Notes: a model not told the origin generated them from the sequence alone. Positions 44,722-55,170 are shown, counted from the stretch's first letter. The stretch is DNA of 64,000 nucleotides from Pseudodesulfovibrio nedwellii (GCF_027923765.1 NZ_AP026709.1:3089501-3153500); one strand, 5' to 3'. Translations and numbers: made by a program.

Positions 44722-46026
44722 TTACTGCATCAGTCTCGGCAAGAATGTGACGAGGCCGGGGAAGAGCATCAGAATCGCCACACATAACACATAAGCGGCA
44801 ACGAAATAGGATACGCCTTTGAATACGTCGGTCATGGGTACGTCTTTTGCCATGGACGCCACAATGAAAGTGTTGACACCGACGGGCGGGGTGATGGCTC
44901 CAAGAGTCGTGACAACGGTGATAAGAACACCGAACCAGAGCGGGTCGTAACCCATGGCCGTAACCACAGGGAAGAAGATCGGGATGGTTACGAGAAGTAG
45001 GGCAAGGGCATCCATGACCATGCCGCCAATGACGTAGATCAGACAGATGACTCCGATGATGACGAGGGGCGGGATAGGCAATCCAGCTACCCAGCCTGCG
45101 GCCTCGAAGGGCAGGCGCGTGATAGCTAGAAATCGGCCAAAGATGACCGCGCCGAGCATGATGACCATGATCATACAGGAAATCTTGAGCGAGTCGTTTA
45201 CGGCCAAGTGGAATTTTTTCCAGCTCATTTTTCCGGAAAGAACAGCAATGAGCAGTGCGAGTCCCGCACCGGCTGCACCGGCCTCGGTGGGCGTGAAGAA
45301 CCCAAGAAACAAACCGCCCATGACCAGGAAAAAGAGTATGACCATTTCAATGGAACCGGGCAGGGAGCGGAGTTTTTCCGCGAATGTGGTCTTCGGTCCG
45401 GCCGGACCCCAGTCCGGGTTCTTTTTGCAGAGATACCAGATGGTGGAGAGGAAGAGCACGGTCAACAGTACGCCGGGAACCATACCACCGACAAAGAGTT
45501 GTGCAATGGACTGGCTGGTTTGTAATCCGATGATAATCAGGACGACGGATGGCGGGATGACTACGCCGAGTGTCGCGCCGGCAGCAACCACGCCGGTGGA
45601 AAGAATCGGGCTGTACTTGAATTTTTTCATCTCCGGCAAGGCCACGGTGGACATGGTGGCGGCGGTGGCCGAGTTGGATCCGCAGATGGCCGCAAATCCG
45701 GCACAGGCCAGAACAGTGGTCATGGCGATACCGCCACGGATTTCACCCATCCAGGCGTAAGCGGATTTGTATAGACGTTCGTTGACCCCGGAATAAAAAC
45801 AGATTTGCCCCATGAGGATGAAGAGCGGGATAACAGTCAGGCCGTACTTGGAGAAGACGTTCCAGAGTTCGGTGCCGAGCATGCCGGTGGCCGCGTTCCA
45901 GTTCAGGACATAGGCGAATCCGCCGAATCCGATGATGCCCATGGCAAATCCCACCGGAATACGGAGAAAAAAGATAGAGGCGAGCAGTATGAGGGTGCCG
46001 ACGATTCCGGCTGTGATCGGATCCAT
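44722..46026 (-). CDS. dctM: TRAP transporter large permease DctM
   Basis: Permease of 434 residues with about 12 hydrophobic helices. DctM family markers are IPLFILMGQICFYSGV, ICGSNSATAATMSTVALPEM, GATLGVVIPPSV and TPTEAGAAGAGLALLIA. It uses an ion gradient to import an organic acid delivered by the periplasmic DctP. The ATG at 46026 shares a base with the dctQ stop (TAATG). Substrate cannot be read from sequence. Confidence 0.95.
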   Translation of the reverse strand: MDPITAGIVGTLILLASIFFLRIPVGFAMGIIGFGGFAYVLNWNAATGMLGTELWNVFSKYGLTVIPLFILMGQICFYSGVNERLYKSAYAWMGEIRGGIAMTTVLACAGFAAICGSNSATAATMSTVALPEMKKFKYSPILSTGVVAAGATLGVVIPPSVVLIIIGLQTSQSIAQLFVGGMVPGVLLTVLFLSTIWYLCKKNPDWGPAGPKTTFAEKLRSLPGSIEMVILFFLVMGGLFLGFFTPTEAGAAGAGLALLIAVLSGKMSWKKFHLAVNDSLKISCMIMVIMLGAVIFGRFLAITRLPFEAAGWVAGLPIPPLVIIGVICLIYVIGGMVMDALALLLVTIPIFFPVVTAMGYDPLWFGVLITVVTTLGAITPPVGVNTFIVASMAKDVPMTDVFKGVSYFVAAYVLCVAILMLFPGLVTFLPRLMQ

Positions 46027-46514
46027 TACGCCACCTTCTCTGCGGTCAGGGTTTTGAGTGTGTCAACGGCCAGAACGAATGCAAGGGCGAGACAGCCTGC
46101 CGAGGCCGCAAAGACGAATGGGTGGTAGACGATTTGAAGCGTCTCTGAGACTTCGTTGGTCTGCACGAGAAAATCGGCCCATTTCCATGTTTCGATTCCG
46201 GCCAGAGTGAAAAAGGCACAGGAACATGCGCTGGTCGCTGCGTCTGTCAGTCGTCGGATGATTGCCGGGAACCGGGCAAGCAGAATTCCCACAGCTATGT
46301 GGGCTTTTTTACGCTGGGCAAAGGCCAGTGAAAAAGCGGCTACAACCGCGCCCATGAAGCCCATGAGTTCAAAGGTGCCCTGCAATGGTGCCCAAACTGC
46401 TCGCAATACCATGTTGGCACAGGCCAGAAGCATCATGGCCACAAGAAATATTCCGGCCAGAGCTGTAAGTATTTTGGCAATGAAGCCGCTGATGTAATCC
46501 AGAGTATCGATCAT
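46026..46514 (-). CDS. dctQ: TRAP transporter small permease DctQ
   Basis: Small membrane subunit of 162 residues with four hydrophobic helices. ATG at 46514 (MIDTLDYISGF) is chosen; the longer frame upstream is not protein-like. The family pattern NMVLRAVWAPLQGTFELMGFMGAVVAAFSLAFAQ is present. It is coupled to dctM by a TAATG overlap and preceded by a terminator-like hairpin after dctP. Confidence 0.93.
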   Translation of the reverse strand: MIDTLDYISGFIAKILTALAGIFLVAMMLLACANMVLRAVWAPLQGTFELMGFMGAVVAAFSLAFAQRKKAHIAVGILLARFPAIIRRLTDAATSACSCAFFTLAGIETWKWADFLVQTNEVSETLQIVYHPFVFAASAGCLALAFVLAVDTLKTLTAEKVA

Positions 46515-46523
46515 GTTGCTCTC

Positions 46524-46560
46524 AAAAAAAGCGCCCCCGCAATGAGTACGGAGGCGCTTG
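46524..46560 (-). terminator. Hairpin between dctP and dctQ
   Basis: On the minus strand AAGCGCC(T)CCG pairs with CGG(G)GGCGCTT and a T-run follows. It probably lets more DctP be made than the membrane subunits. Confidence 0.7.
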
Positions 46561-46569
46561 ATTATCGTT

Positions 46570-47577
46570 TTATTGTGCTTCGTATTTAGCCTTGAGGGCG
46601 AGCATTTCTGCCAAGATAGCTTCCGCATCAAGTCCGGCCTCGACTGCGTCGGCCTTCCAGGCTGTGATAAGCGGTTCACCCTGTTTCTTGATTTCTACGT
46701 ATTCGGTGTCAGTCAATTCAAAGACCTCCACCTGATATTTTTCCTTGGCCCAGGCAAGAGCCTGACTGGTGTAGTCATCCAAGTATTTTCCGGTCCACAC
46801 GGCCTGTTCACGTCCCAGATCGTCGAGGACCTTCTTGGTCTCGGCTGGTAAGGCGTCCCACCGGGCCTTGTTCATGATGATGGCGAAGGGATAAACTGGC
46901 AGGTTGGTGACGGTTTCATAGCGGCACTGCTCGGCAAAGTTCAGATCTTTCAACACGTCGTAGGAGGACACAAGTCCTTTTACGACACCTTTTTGCAGAG
47001 CTTCAGGAGTTTGGGACATGGGCATGCCCACACCCTGAGCTCCCAGGCCGCTCAGGATTTTCAGAATGGAACCGGAAGCACGGAGTTCAAGCCCTTTGAG
47101 GTCTGACAACTGCTTGACGGCGACTTTGCTCATGACGTGAGACGGGGCCGAGGTAAACATGGTCAGGACTTTGACGTCCTTGAATTCCTTCGGCTGATAT
47201 TTTTGGAACATGTCCCACATGACAAGGCTGGCCACCTCGGTGGAGGTGAAGGCCACAGGCAGGTTGACCACGGAGATGAGCGGAAACACTCCGGGATAGT
47301 ATGCTGTAGAAATACAGCCTATGTCGGCCTGACCGGTCTGTACGCCTCTGAGCATGTTTTTTGCGCCCAGCAAAGTGGAACCGGGGAAAGTCTGGACAGC
47401 GATGTTGCCGTTGGTCCGTTTCTCGACTTCAGCCTTCCAATGTTCCATTTGGACACACGGGAAGGTCGGGGCGGGCGGGAAGTTCGCATAAGTCAGGGTG
47501 GTCCCGGCCATGGCCGAAGCACCCATCAGACAGGCCAGTGTAATACTGGCCGCCATCAGGCTCATGATTTTTCGCAT
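46570..47577 (-). CDS. dctP: TRAP transporter solute-binding protein DctP
   Basis: Binding protein of 335 residues with a signal peptide (IMSLMAASITLACLMGASAMA). ATG at 47577 follows AAGGAGAG; the longer frame is rejected. DctP marks are the VEKRTNGNIAVQTFPGSTLLGAKNMLRGVQTG region, DIGCISTAYYPG and LKGLELRASGSILKILSGLGA, with the conserved Arg for carboxylate binding. It is the first gene of dctPQM. The ligand is unknown. Confidence 0.94.
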   Translation of the reverse strand: MRKIMSLMAASITLACLMGASAMAGTTLTYANFPPAPTFPCVQMEHWKAEVEKRTNGNIAVQTFPGSTLLGAKNMLRGVQTGQADIGCISTAYYPGVFPLISVVNLPVAFTSTEVASLVMWDMFQKYQPKEFKDVKVLTMFTSAPSHVMSKVAVKQLSDLKGLELRASGSILKILSGLGAQGVGMPMSQTPEALQKGVVKGLVSSYDVLKDLNFAEQCRYETVTNLPVYPFAIIMNKARWDALPAETKKVLDDLGREQAVWTGKYLDDYTSQALAWAKEKYQVEVFELTDTEYVEIKKQGEPLITAWKADAVEAGLDAEAILAEMLALKAKYEAQ

Positions 47578-47630
47578 CTCTCTCTCCTTGAAAATGCTTA
47601 TGGTTCGAACGGCCCTCTCAAAGCCGTTGT

Positions 47631-49283
47631 CTACTGAAGGTTGAGGTCGTAGGCTACAACCACTGATTTGCGGTTGCCGTAGCCTATACCTGCAAAGGTG
47701 TTGATGAGAACACACAACTGTTTGTTACCGTCGTTGTTCAGATCAGCCAGGGCGATGTCGGAAACCTGTCCTTTGATGCGACGGGTTTTCCAAGCGAGGT
47801 TCATACCAACTCCATCCCAGGCCAGCGAGTGAATTTCGCCTTGAGTGTAGTAGTGGTAACTGGAAAAGACTTGAGCCGAAGCCGACAGATCCTTGTTGAC
47901 CAGCAGTTCGTATTTTTTGGAAGTGAGCGGCGCTGTGATCATCCTGAAGGGGATGTTGTACGCCATGATTTGCTCTTCAGTGACGCCGGGGCCCATGCCG
48001 AGCATTTTGTCGGCTGTGGGAACAACCACGCCTGAACTGTTGAATGTTGCGTCAGATTCGTTGAGTCGTTCCATCGTTTGACTGAAGGTCACGAGCTTAT
48101 TTTTGTTGCTGAGGATGACGTAGTTGTAGCCGAGTTCCTGAGGCAGATAGGTCATGTTGTAGACAGTGCCAAAGGGCGGAGCTTGAATTCTTTGCCCCAG
48201 TGAAATGGAATCGCCTTTGATAAAGGCTTCACGAATGTGTTTGTCGAACAGATAGCGCTGTCCCTTTTTCTGCGCGACCAGAATAGGCATGTAGGTCGGC
48301 GGGATTCTCAGGATGCCCAGGAATTTGCTGTATTTTTTAACGATGTATTTGAATTTGCCGCCCTCAAAGGAAAGAACGCTTGAGCGAGGCTGCCCGTTCG
48401 GGGCTTTAATACCATATTGGGATTCAAACTGGTAGCCGCCAATGATGAATTCGGGCATGCCGTCTTTGTTCAAGTCGGCTATTTCCATACGAATACTCAT
48501 GACGTTGGACGGCAATTCAAAGGTGGATAAATGTTGTAATTTGCCTTCCTTGAAACGGTAGGCAGAGATGGCAGATTTTTGGAGAATGAAAACTTCATTC
48601 TGTCCGTCGGCATCACCGTCAGCCACGTACATTCCATAGGAGGAGTAGCGCATGGTCTGGCTTCTCCATCGTCCGGCGGTTTCAGCTCCGCCTTCATAGC
48701 GGAATTGAGGGTTTAGATTGTCTTGTTTGTATGTGCCATCGGCGGGGATGAACGCGGAAGACATGGGAGAGGCAGGTTTGTCAGCATCGATTTCTTTTTT
48801 CGCTGCTTTTTCTGCGGTTCCATAGCCCGGGCGGTTAAAAACATCGCCTTGAATAACCTTGCTCTGGTCGTCCAGCCATGAAGTGATTTCATCCAATCCC
48901 ATCTCACCTTTTTTCATCCAGGCTTTTCCGTCTTCACTTACCACTTCCATCTTGATGTGGGCTTTTTTCCCGAGGATGGAAATATCACCGAATACGAGAT
49001 GGTCGATTTCAAGTCCTCGGAGTGCGTTGAGTGCGTTCGCCTTGTTGGAAGGCGTTGTCAGTGAAGATGTGTCTTTGGTGGTCGGTTCGACTTGTCCCAA
49101 CCATTCCAAGTCACTTTCCAGGCTCGCCTGGAGTGCTTTGGGGAAATATGAGTATTTTTGTGGACCGTTGTATGTGAACGGCACGACCGCGAAACTTTTA
49201 GCTCCTGAGGCAAGGGCGGGGAGCGCCATGAGTAGGGTCGCCATCAGGGCGATACAAGCGGTAATAAAACGTCGATGAGTCAT
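47631..49283 (-). CDS. Secreted FG-GAP/VCBS-like repeat protein
   Basis: Protein of 550 residues with a signal peptide (TACIALMATLLMALPALA). An N-terminal FlgO/TolB-like part (SFAVVPFTYNGPQKYSYFPKAL through HLVFGDISILGKKAHIKME) precedes repeats with calcium-type DxDxDG loops: VADGDADGQNEVFI, IADLNKDGMPEFIIGG and LADLNNDGNKQLCVL, as in FG-GAP/VCBS propellers. It is likely periplasmic or surface-exposed. It lies about 50 bases upstream of dctP on the same strand, so they may be co-transcribed. Function is unknown. Confidence 0.78.
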   Translation of the reverse strand: MTHRRFITACIALMATLLMALPALASGAKSFAVVPFTYNGPQKYSYFPKALQASLESDLEWLGQVEPTTKDTSSLTTPSNKANALNALRGLEIDHLVFGDISILGKKAHIKMEVVSEDGKAWMKKGEMGLDEITSWLDDQSKVIQGDVFNRPGYGTAEKAAKKEIDADKPASPMSSAFIPADGTYKQDNLNPQFRYEGGAETAGRWRSQTMRYSSYGMYVADGDADGQNEVFILQKSAISAYRFKEGKLQHLSTFELPSNVMSIRMEIADLNKDGMPEFIIGGYQFESQYGIKAPNGQPRSSVLSFEGGKFKYIVKKYSKFLGILRIPPTYMPILVAQKKGQRYLFDKHIREAFIKGDSISLGQRIQAPPFGTVYNMTYLPQELGYNYVILSNKNKLVTFSQTMERLNESDATFNSSGVVVPTADKMLGMGPGVTEEQIMAYNIPFRMITAPLTSKKYELLVNKDLSASAQVFSSYHYYTQGEIHSLAWDGVGMNLAWKTRRIKGQVSDIALADLNNDGNKQLCVLINTFAGIGYGNRKSVVVAYDLNLQ

Positions 49284-49490
49284 ATATTCCTCCGAGAGAT
49301 GGGTGATATTCGATAAGAGTGTCGTTTTTTTAGATGCCGCACTCTATAGTACGGCAGGACCTTGTACCAGTTTCCGTCTCGGTATGCAAAGCTCAAGGTG
49401 CTTGATAGGTCGGATGGAAGCCGCTATTGGTCCATGTGAGAAGCAGGTCCGTTCGCATGGATGATCTGTATAACCGACCCGGGAGTCTGT

Positions 49491-50774
49491 ATGACGCAAT
49501 TTGGACGAACATTCCGCCTCGTGTGCGATGACACGGCTATTCCGCTTGTGGAGAGCCTGCTTGTCGCTCAAGGTTTTTCTTTTGAACCAGAGCCGTTCTA
49601 TTTCGGCGCTCGTAAGCTGACGCATGAACCGTTCCCCCTTGGTGAAAGTTTGGCGTCCCGTTTTGGGCTCATATATATTCAAGACCGATCATCAATGCTT
49701 CCGCCTTTGACACTCGATCCGCCTGTAGGGGCTAGTGTTTTGGATATGTGCTCAGCCCCTGGAAGCAAAACAAGCTTGCTATCCAGACTCGTTGGACCGC
49801 ATGGGTTCGTTTTTGCGTCTGAGCCTTCGGCTGACAGGTTGGGGACACTGAGGGCTAATCTTCGTCGTACAGGATCGATCAATGCGGTTACGGCCAAGAC
49901 CATGGCTCAGGATCTGCCATTCTCGGAGCAGTCTTGGGAATATATTCAGCTTGATCCCCCGTGTAGCGGTTGGGGAACAGCGGAAAAGAATCCCAAAGTC
50001 ATGGACGTCTGGTCCGGGTCCAAGACGGCCCCGTTGATAGCTTTGCAAAAGACGCTCCTGGAAAAAGCGGCAGGCTTACTCAAGCCCGGTGGTACGGTTC
50101 TGTATTCGACCTGTACTACTAATATAGAAGAAAACGAGGAGCAGGTGGCTTGGGCACTGGAGACGCTGGATCTTGAATTGGAACCGCTTGCCGAGCCTGA
50201 AGGGTTTGTTTTTGGTGCGCCTCTTCTGGATGGGATGGATGGCGTGTTGCGTGTATCCGAGGCTTCTGCGGGGCAGGGATTCTTTTTGGCGCGGTTCCGT
50301 AAAAAAGCATCAGTCAGTGCAACGGATGGTTCTCGTGTGCAAAAAAGAGAGCTGCCGGGAAACAAATTGCGACTTTCCCGGATGATAGGTGGTGAGCATT
50401 TGCATTTGGAAAATCTTCCTGCTGGAGAGGTGTTCAATTTTGGTGGTAAAGCCTTCTTTTTGCCGGAACAGGCTTTGGAAATGATTCCTGGATCTATACG
50501 TTGGCAAGGTTTTCCTTTGGGCAAGGTGGCAGGTAAAGGCGATAGATTGAAATTTTTACCCGGCGGTCTGGCCAGAATTTTGCTGCCGTCAAGCCCGAAG
50601 CAGGCCCAACTTGATGTCTTGGATGTGGATGATATAGCTGTTCTGGAGCAACTTTTTACAGGTCAAAGTGTCCGCTTTGCTTCCGGGAAAGGACCAGTGG
50701 GCCTTTATTACCGGGGGCTTCCGCTGGGTTGGCTGTCACGAAAGGGAAGTCGCCTGTTGTGGGCAATCAAATAG
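49491..50774 (+). CDS. RsmB/NOP-family RNA cytosine methyltransferase
   Basis: Protein of 427 residues. The SAM-binding motif is VLDMCSAPGSKTSLLSRL, motif IV is QLDPPCSGWG and motif VI is YSTCTTNIEENEEQV, with both conserved cysteines. This family makes 5-methylcytosine in rRNA or tRNA. The long C-terminal extension with a PUA-like or RsmF-type fold (about 300-427) favours RsmF, but the target is not settled. GGGAG precedes the ATG at 49491. Confidence 0.9.
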   Translation: MTQFGRTFRLVCDDTAIPLVESLLVAQGFSFEPEPFYFGARKLTHEPFPLGESLASRFGLIYIQDRSSMLPPLTLDPPVGASVLDMCSAPGSKTSLLSRLVGPHGFVFASEPSADRLGTLRANLRRTGSINAVTAKTMAQDLPFSEQSWEYIQLDPPCSGWGTAEKNPKVMDVWSGSKTAPLIALQKTLLEKAAGLLKPGGTVLYSTCTTNIEENEEQVAWALETLDLELEPLAEPEGFVFGAPLLDGMDGVLRVSEASAGQGFFLARFRKKASVSATDGSRVQKRELPGNKLRLSRMIGGEHLHLENLPAGEVFNFGGKAFFLPEQALEMIPGSIRWQGFPLGKVAGKGDRLKFLPGGLARILLPSSPKQAQLDVLDVDDIAVLEQLFTGQSVRFASGKGPVGLYYRGLPLGWLSRKGSRLLWAIK

Positions 50775-50914
50775 CTGATATATTCCAATCGTTTGTGAAG
50801 TTGAAATTTTTTGAAAAAACCCGTTGACAAACAGGCGGCGGATGGGCAGTATCCCTTTCGCTGAACGCGGATGAGGAGTTCCGGCAACGCAGCTAACCAT
50901 TTTGAAAAATGTGG

Positions 50915-50943
50915 TTGACAAGCGAAACAAGCCAAGATAAACA
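50915..50943 (+). promoter_or_regulatory. Promoter of the tRNA-Val/tRNA-Asp unit
   Basis: TTGACA at 50915-50920 and TAAACA at 50938-50943 are 17 bases apart, directly upstream of tRNA-Val. Confidence 0.7.
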
Positions 50944-50955
50944 CTCCATTCCTGC

Positions 50956-51031
50956 GGGCGCTTAGCTCAGCTGGGAGAGCATCGCCCTTACAAGGCGAGG
51001 GTCACAGGTTCGAGCCCTGTAGCGCCCACCA
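50956..51031 (+). tRNA. tRNA-Val(TAC)
   Basis: A 76-base cloverleaf includes the encoded CCA. The acceptor is GGGCGCT/AGCGCCC, the anticodon loop CTTACAA gives anticodon TAC, and the T-arm carries GTTCGAGCC. It reads GUA and other valine codons. Confidence 0.96.
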
Positions 51032-51074
51032 ATTTGACATAGAGGGAATGCTTAACGCCCTTTATATATAGTGC

Positions 51075-51130
<56 letters not shown>

Positions 51131-51151
<21 letters not shown>

Positions 51152-51196
51152 CTAAAAGATCAAGCCCTTACATTAAGTTGTAAGGGCTTTTTCTTT
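51131..51196. repeat. Left copy of the tRNA-Asp islet repeat
   Basis: This stretch, from the T-arm of tRNA-Asp through its terminator, is matched with differences at 55171-55237. The two copies bound the autotransporter islet as an imperfect direct repeat. Confidence 0.7.
51163..51196 (+). terminator. Terminator of the tRNA unit
   Basis: The stem AGCCCTTACA/TGTAAGGGCT is followed by TTTTTC. A degenerate copy of this terminator recurs at 55205-55237. Confidence 0.9.
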
Positions 51197-51446
51197 TGGT
51201 TAGTCGTTGTCAATGTTTTGTTGATTGCAAATCTAGCATATCGTTTGTGCCATTTCGAAGTTTATTCGATCATGTAAGTCGATACGACCTAGGAAAATGG
51301 GCTTTTGAGTTGAGGAGTTTACGGCCGATTTGTTGAAGACTGCCCATGGAACAGCCTTCGACGAACCGTTGATAAATTTCATGCATAGGCAGGCTCTGAA
51401 AGAGGCCCTTTATATGTAACGGGTCGTGTCGATTGACGACTCATTT

Positions 51447-53794
51447 TTAAAACTCATATCGTGCGATGGCGGATATGCCGTGGGAGCGGCTGTGTTGGCT
51501 GGCTTCTCCGGTATACGCTAGGCTAAATGTCGTGTTGTCTTTGCGCACCGATGCCCCTAAGCCGAGGCTGAGATGATCATCGTCATTTTCTTGTGTGATT
51601 TGAGCTGAGGTTGCGCCGAGGGTTTGGCGTACGGTGATGTCGTTACCGTTCAGATCGTGGGTCCAATTCAGTTGCGCATAAGGAGTGAAGGTGGCGGATT
51701 CTGTCTCGATGTTGCCGCTCAGACGTATGCCAACGACGCTTTCTATGAAGAGAGCATCAAGACTGTCATAGGATACTGCATTGACGGCATCAGTTTCTGA
51801 AAAACTGCCTCGATTGAAATAACTGGTGTTGAGGCCCAGTTCCGGGGCGAGTGTCCAAGCCTCAGTTTCTATCCATCTATATGAAGCCAACAGTTGATTG
51901 CTGACAAGCTGACTGTTGTAATCTGCTTTGGCTGTTTGCCCTAGTCCTGCGTTTCGTTCGGAATCATGCTGAGCGTATGAGAAGCTCAAGGTGTCGGTGA
52001 AAGACCAATCGTTCAAGCGGTATCCACCATATGCGCCGAGTACATAGAGGCTCTGATCCTCTGTGTCGTTTTCTGCAAAAGTGTTTCCTTTGAAGTCGAT
52101 GCCGGTTGCGGCATAACCTGCAAATGCCCCTAACAGTAGGTTGTCGTTGACAAAAGTGTCTGCACCGATTTCCAGCCCGGCCATCTTGGCATCGTAACCT
52201 AGTGCGGAGCCAAAGGCATCACGCTCGCTGATACTGAACATGGGCTTTGCATATACACCATAGCGTTTGCCTGTGGAGGGCTTGGAGATCAAATCTGTAA
52301 GCGGTCCATTTGAGGCTACCATGATATTTTTATCTTCTTTTTCGTTTTCGGCCAGAAGAGTTTGGCTACGAGCTGTGGGGATTTGGATGAAAGCCAAATT
52401 GGAAGCCAGGGTCGAGGTCATGCTCAACGCGGTGTTGTCCCATTGAGGTGTATATGGTGTTGAGAGTTTTACATCGGTTCCATCAATGCGAGTACTGAGC
52501 GAAAAATTGGGGTTCACGCTGACAACGGAGTCGAAGTTTCCGGCGACGGAACCTGCTGCAATGATAGTTTGATCTCCAACCATATTTTTGCCATCAGCAT
52601 CAACGACCAACTTACCTGCCACGGTGGCAAGTCCTATTACTGTTACAGGGGCCGTTCCATCGCCGTTAAGATTGACAGCTAACGTACTGCTGAGGCTTGA
52701 GTATAGGTATTACCACTGAGATGCACCCCAGAATTCAGAGTCAATGTGCCATCGTCGAGAGAAAAGGCTTGTGCAGCGACATCTCGAGTTAATGCCCATG
52801 TTCCAGCTTCGGCTTTATGGAATTCGGCCCAGTTCCCGGTTATATCAAAGTTTACAGTTCCGCTGCCAACCAGATACAATGCATTGGTTCCATCCGCGTC
52901 ATGAACACTTCCAGCCAGTATATTGGTCCCGGTCTTCAGATAGACTTGAGAATTCGTCTGAGCGGATATGGCTCTCTTTCCTGCGTCATATGCTGCGATG
53001 GTACCAGTATTGGTTAGAGTTGCAGAAGCGCTTATAAGAACAGCATGGTTAGTATTAATTACGGTTCCGCTGTTATTCATAATAGACCCCGCTCCCACAA
53101 AAGCCCCAAAACCCGAAGCAGTTATGGTCCCGTAGTTCGTTAAGGTAGAGTCAATCCCACTCAAAGCATACGCACTTTCTCCCTGAGTGGTGATGGTGCC
53201 CCAATTGGTCAGTGTGGAAGATGATTCTCCATGTATACCACGAATATCATCCAATCTTGTATAAATAGAACCCCTATTCTCGAGAGTGCTAGCTTCTGCC
53301 CACATGCCAGCTCCTTGTTCATTGTTGTAAATCGTCCCGTAATTAATTGCGGTAGAAGCTGCTTCTGCGTACATGCAGCGATTTCGTAAGGCACCCGCCA
53401 TGGTGATAGTTCCGTAATTGTATCCAGTTGACGCCACCTTCATGTGCATCCCATCTGCTTCCTCACCATAAATATTAATGCTGCCTCTATTGGTGAGTAC
53501 GGAATTCGTATGGAGCGCGGCCATACCAGTTTGCAAAACACCTTTCGACTTAATATAGCCCTCAGCTGTATTGACTAAATCTTGCCCTACCCCATCAGTA
53601 TACATGGCCCCCGGTACCGTAACGGCCCTCAGTATGATATTTCCAGAGTTGATCCAATTGCCGACGAGTGGAGTTACCGTAGTGCCCGTGTGTTCAGCGG
53701 CTCTTGCTGGTGATGGGATCAGATAGAGAGTGCACAGAATCACTGCTGCAAAACACAAGAATGCAAGTGAACGATGGGGTTTCAGACATTTCAT
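51447..53794 (-). pseudogene. Frameshifted autotransporter (type Va secretion)
   Basis: Two frames make one autotransporter. The upstream frame (53794-52679) opens with AGGAG, ATG and a signal peptide (FAAVILCTLYLIPSPARA). It then has passenger repeats of the NYGTITxxG / LTNxGTIxxY type, and stops at ASAVR. The downstream frame (51447-52622) begins in passenger sequence, with STLAVNLNGDGTAPVTVIG readable just above its first Met. It continues into an autotransporter beta-barrel (SERDAFGSALGYDAKMAGLEIG, FTDTLSFSYAQHD) ending ISAIARYEF, with the usual terminal Phe. One missing base near 52688 would rejoin them to about 782 residues. It may be a decayed gene or phase-variable. Confidence 0.8.
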
Positions 53795-54173
53795 GGAAAA
53801 CTCCTCTCGAGGGTAAAGTAGCGGGGGCGGCTGCAATGCAACAGGTCTAGATTTACGGTCATAGATGGTCTGATTGTTTATTAAAAACTCAAACCATTGT
53901 TTCGTTATCCTATTTCGAGGAATGTGTGTGGCTTTGCAAAAAAAGAGAGTTAATTGTGTTTTTGTGCACCAGAAAACACAGTTTTATATCAAGTATGTAT
54001 AGAATTATTAAGAAATGCAGAGAGGCAGGAGCTACCAAGAGGCCTGCGAGTGGTTTACTTGGAAGAGAATTTCAATTAAATAGTTCAAAATTTCATCGTT
54101 GTAGACGGATTATTTGTGTCGTTTGACTGTTGTTTATAAGAAGAAAAGACCGTTGTCGCAGGGCCTAGTATTT
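53795..54173. other. AT-rich gene-free stretch between divergent islet genes
   Basis: About 380 bases, visibly richer in A and T than the flanks, lie between the autotransporter start and the divergent unknown gene. It probably holds both promoters. Base composition unlike the neighbours fits acquired DNA. No repeat or RNA gene was recognised. Confidence 0.5.
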
Positions 54174-55085
54174 ATGAAAGAAAATTTACGTTTTGGTAGG
54201 CCTCCAGTCAATCGTAATACTGTAGCTGGTGACCATTTACGATTTGCCTTGAAGGCACTTGGCAAAAAATGGCGCAGAGATATTGAAGACAGTAACCATG
54301 TGCTTAATTGGGATAACTGGGTTACCAATGATTTGCCGCGAAGTGCAACGACCATAGACAAGGATATGCATTTAGGCATCCCGGAGGCCCGCCTTTCTGC
54401 GTATGCTCATTGTTTGAGGATATCGCCCGAAGCCTTTGTTTCGCCTCTTACGGATATGGTCAAGGTGTTGGCTGACTCCGTATCCGAATCTAACGCTCAA
54501 ATTCCTTCGGTGGTCATGGGATACAAGGATTTTTTCCCTAAACGGTACGTGGAGCACAACAGAGATTCATACATGCAGGAGCTTTTTTCGCTCATGCAGG
54601 GAGTTTATCGGATGTCCTACGTATTGCAGGGCATAGAAATACTTCATCGATGTACGGTGTGGGCATATGGCGTTGAGTCGTTCCGTTTATTGATGCGTGG
54701 CAGGTTCAACATGTTCGGGAACGAAAATGAGTTTGATGCCAATATCTTTCGTTGGCATAACAACCTGCACGTCCACTATCTGTGTCAAAATGGCATGGAG
54801 TTGGGGTATACTATGACAGTGGACCCTCTTCGCCATAATCTGGTAAGGCAGCGCACCCCTTTCTGGCTTAAAGGACAGGGTCTTACAGATCGCGGTCTGG
54901 CTGATAATGTCCCTATTACGTTTACCTATCGTATGGAAAAGCTTTCGCTGCCAGCGGACATGCAGTACGAAGAGCTCTGGGAACAAGAATGCGGCGAAGT
55001 CATCAATCGACCTTTTATCGCCCCCGGAGAACCCGAATACGAATCCTTATACACAGAAGTCTTGGCTCCAGAGGAGATGGTGTAG
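54174..55085 (+). CDS. Unknown protein of the tRNA-Asp islet (303 aa)
   Basis: ATG at 54174 (MKENLRFGRPPVNRNTVAG) is chosen over an earlier start at 54114. AGGG about ten bases upstream is a weak ribosome-binding site. The first 90 residues look like a repressor-type DNA-binding region (LPRSATTIDKDMHLGIPEARLSAYAHCL). The rest is mixed, with an aromatic-rich central part (MQELFSLMQGVYRMSYVLQGIE...) possibly a ligand or effector domain. No membrane segment. It diverges from the autotransporter and could regulate it, but that is inference. No family is recognised. Confidence 0.72.
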   Translation: MKENLRFGRPPVNRNTVAGDHLRFALKALGKKWRRDIEDSNHVLNWDNWVTNDLPRSATTIDKDMHLGIPEARLSAYAHCLRISPEAFVSPLTDMVKVLADSVSESNAQIPSVVMGYKDFFPKRYVEHNRDSYMQELFSLMQGVYRMSYVLQGIEILHRCTVWAYGVESFRLLMRGRFNMFGNENEFDANIFRWHNNLHVHYLCQNGMELGYTMTVDPLRHNLVRQRTPFWLKGQGLTDRGLADNVPITFTYRMEKLSLPADMQYEELWEQECGEVINRPFIAPGEPEYESLYTEVLAPEEMV

Positions 55086-55170
55086 TTCAAAAGAGCTGAT
55101 TAAATAGAGGGTTGAGAGCTTTCAATGCTTTTATAGTTTTTGAGCCTGCGAGCTTTGAACCTTATAAAAT

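Noticed and set aside
44517-44787. Two short plus-strand frames across the 19-bp hairpin
   Set aside because: They translate the inverted repeat itself and overlap dctM.
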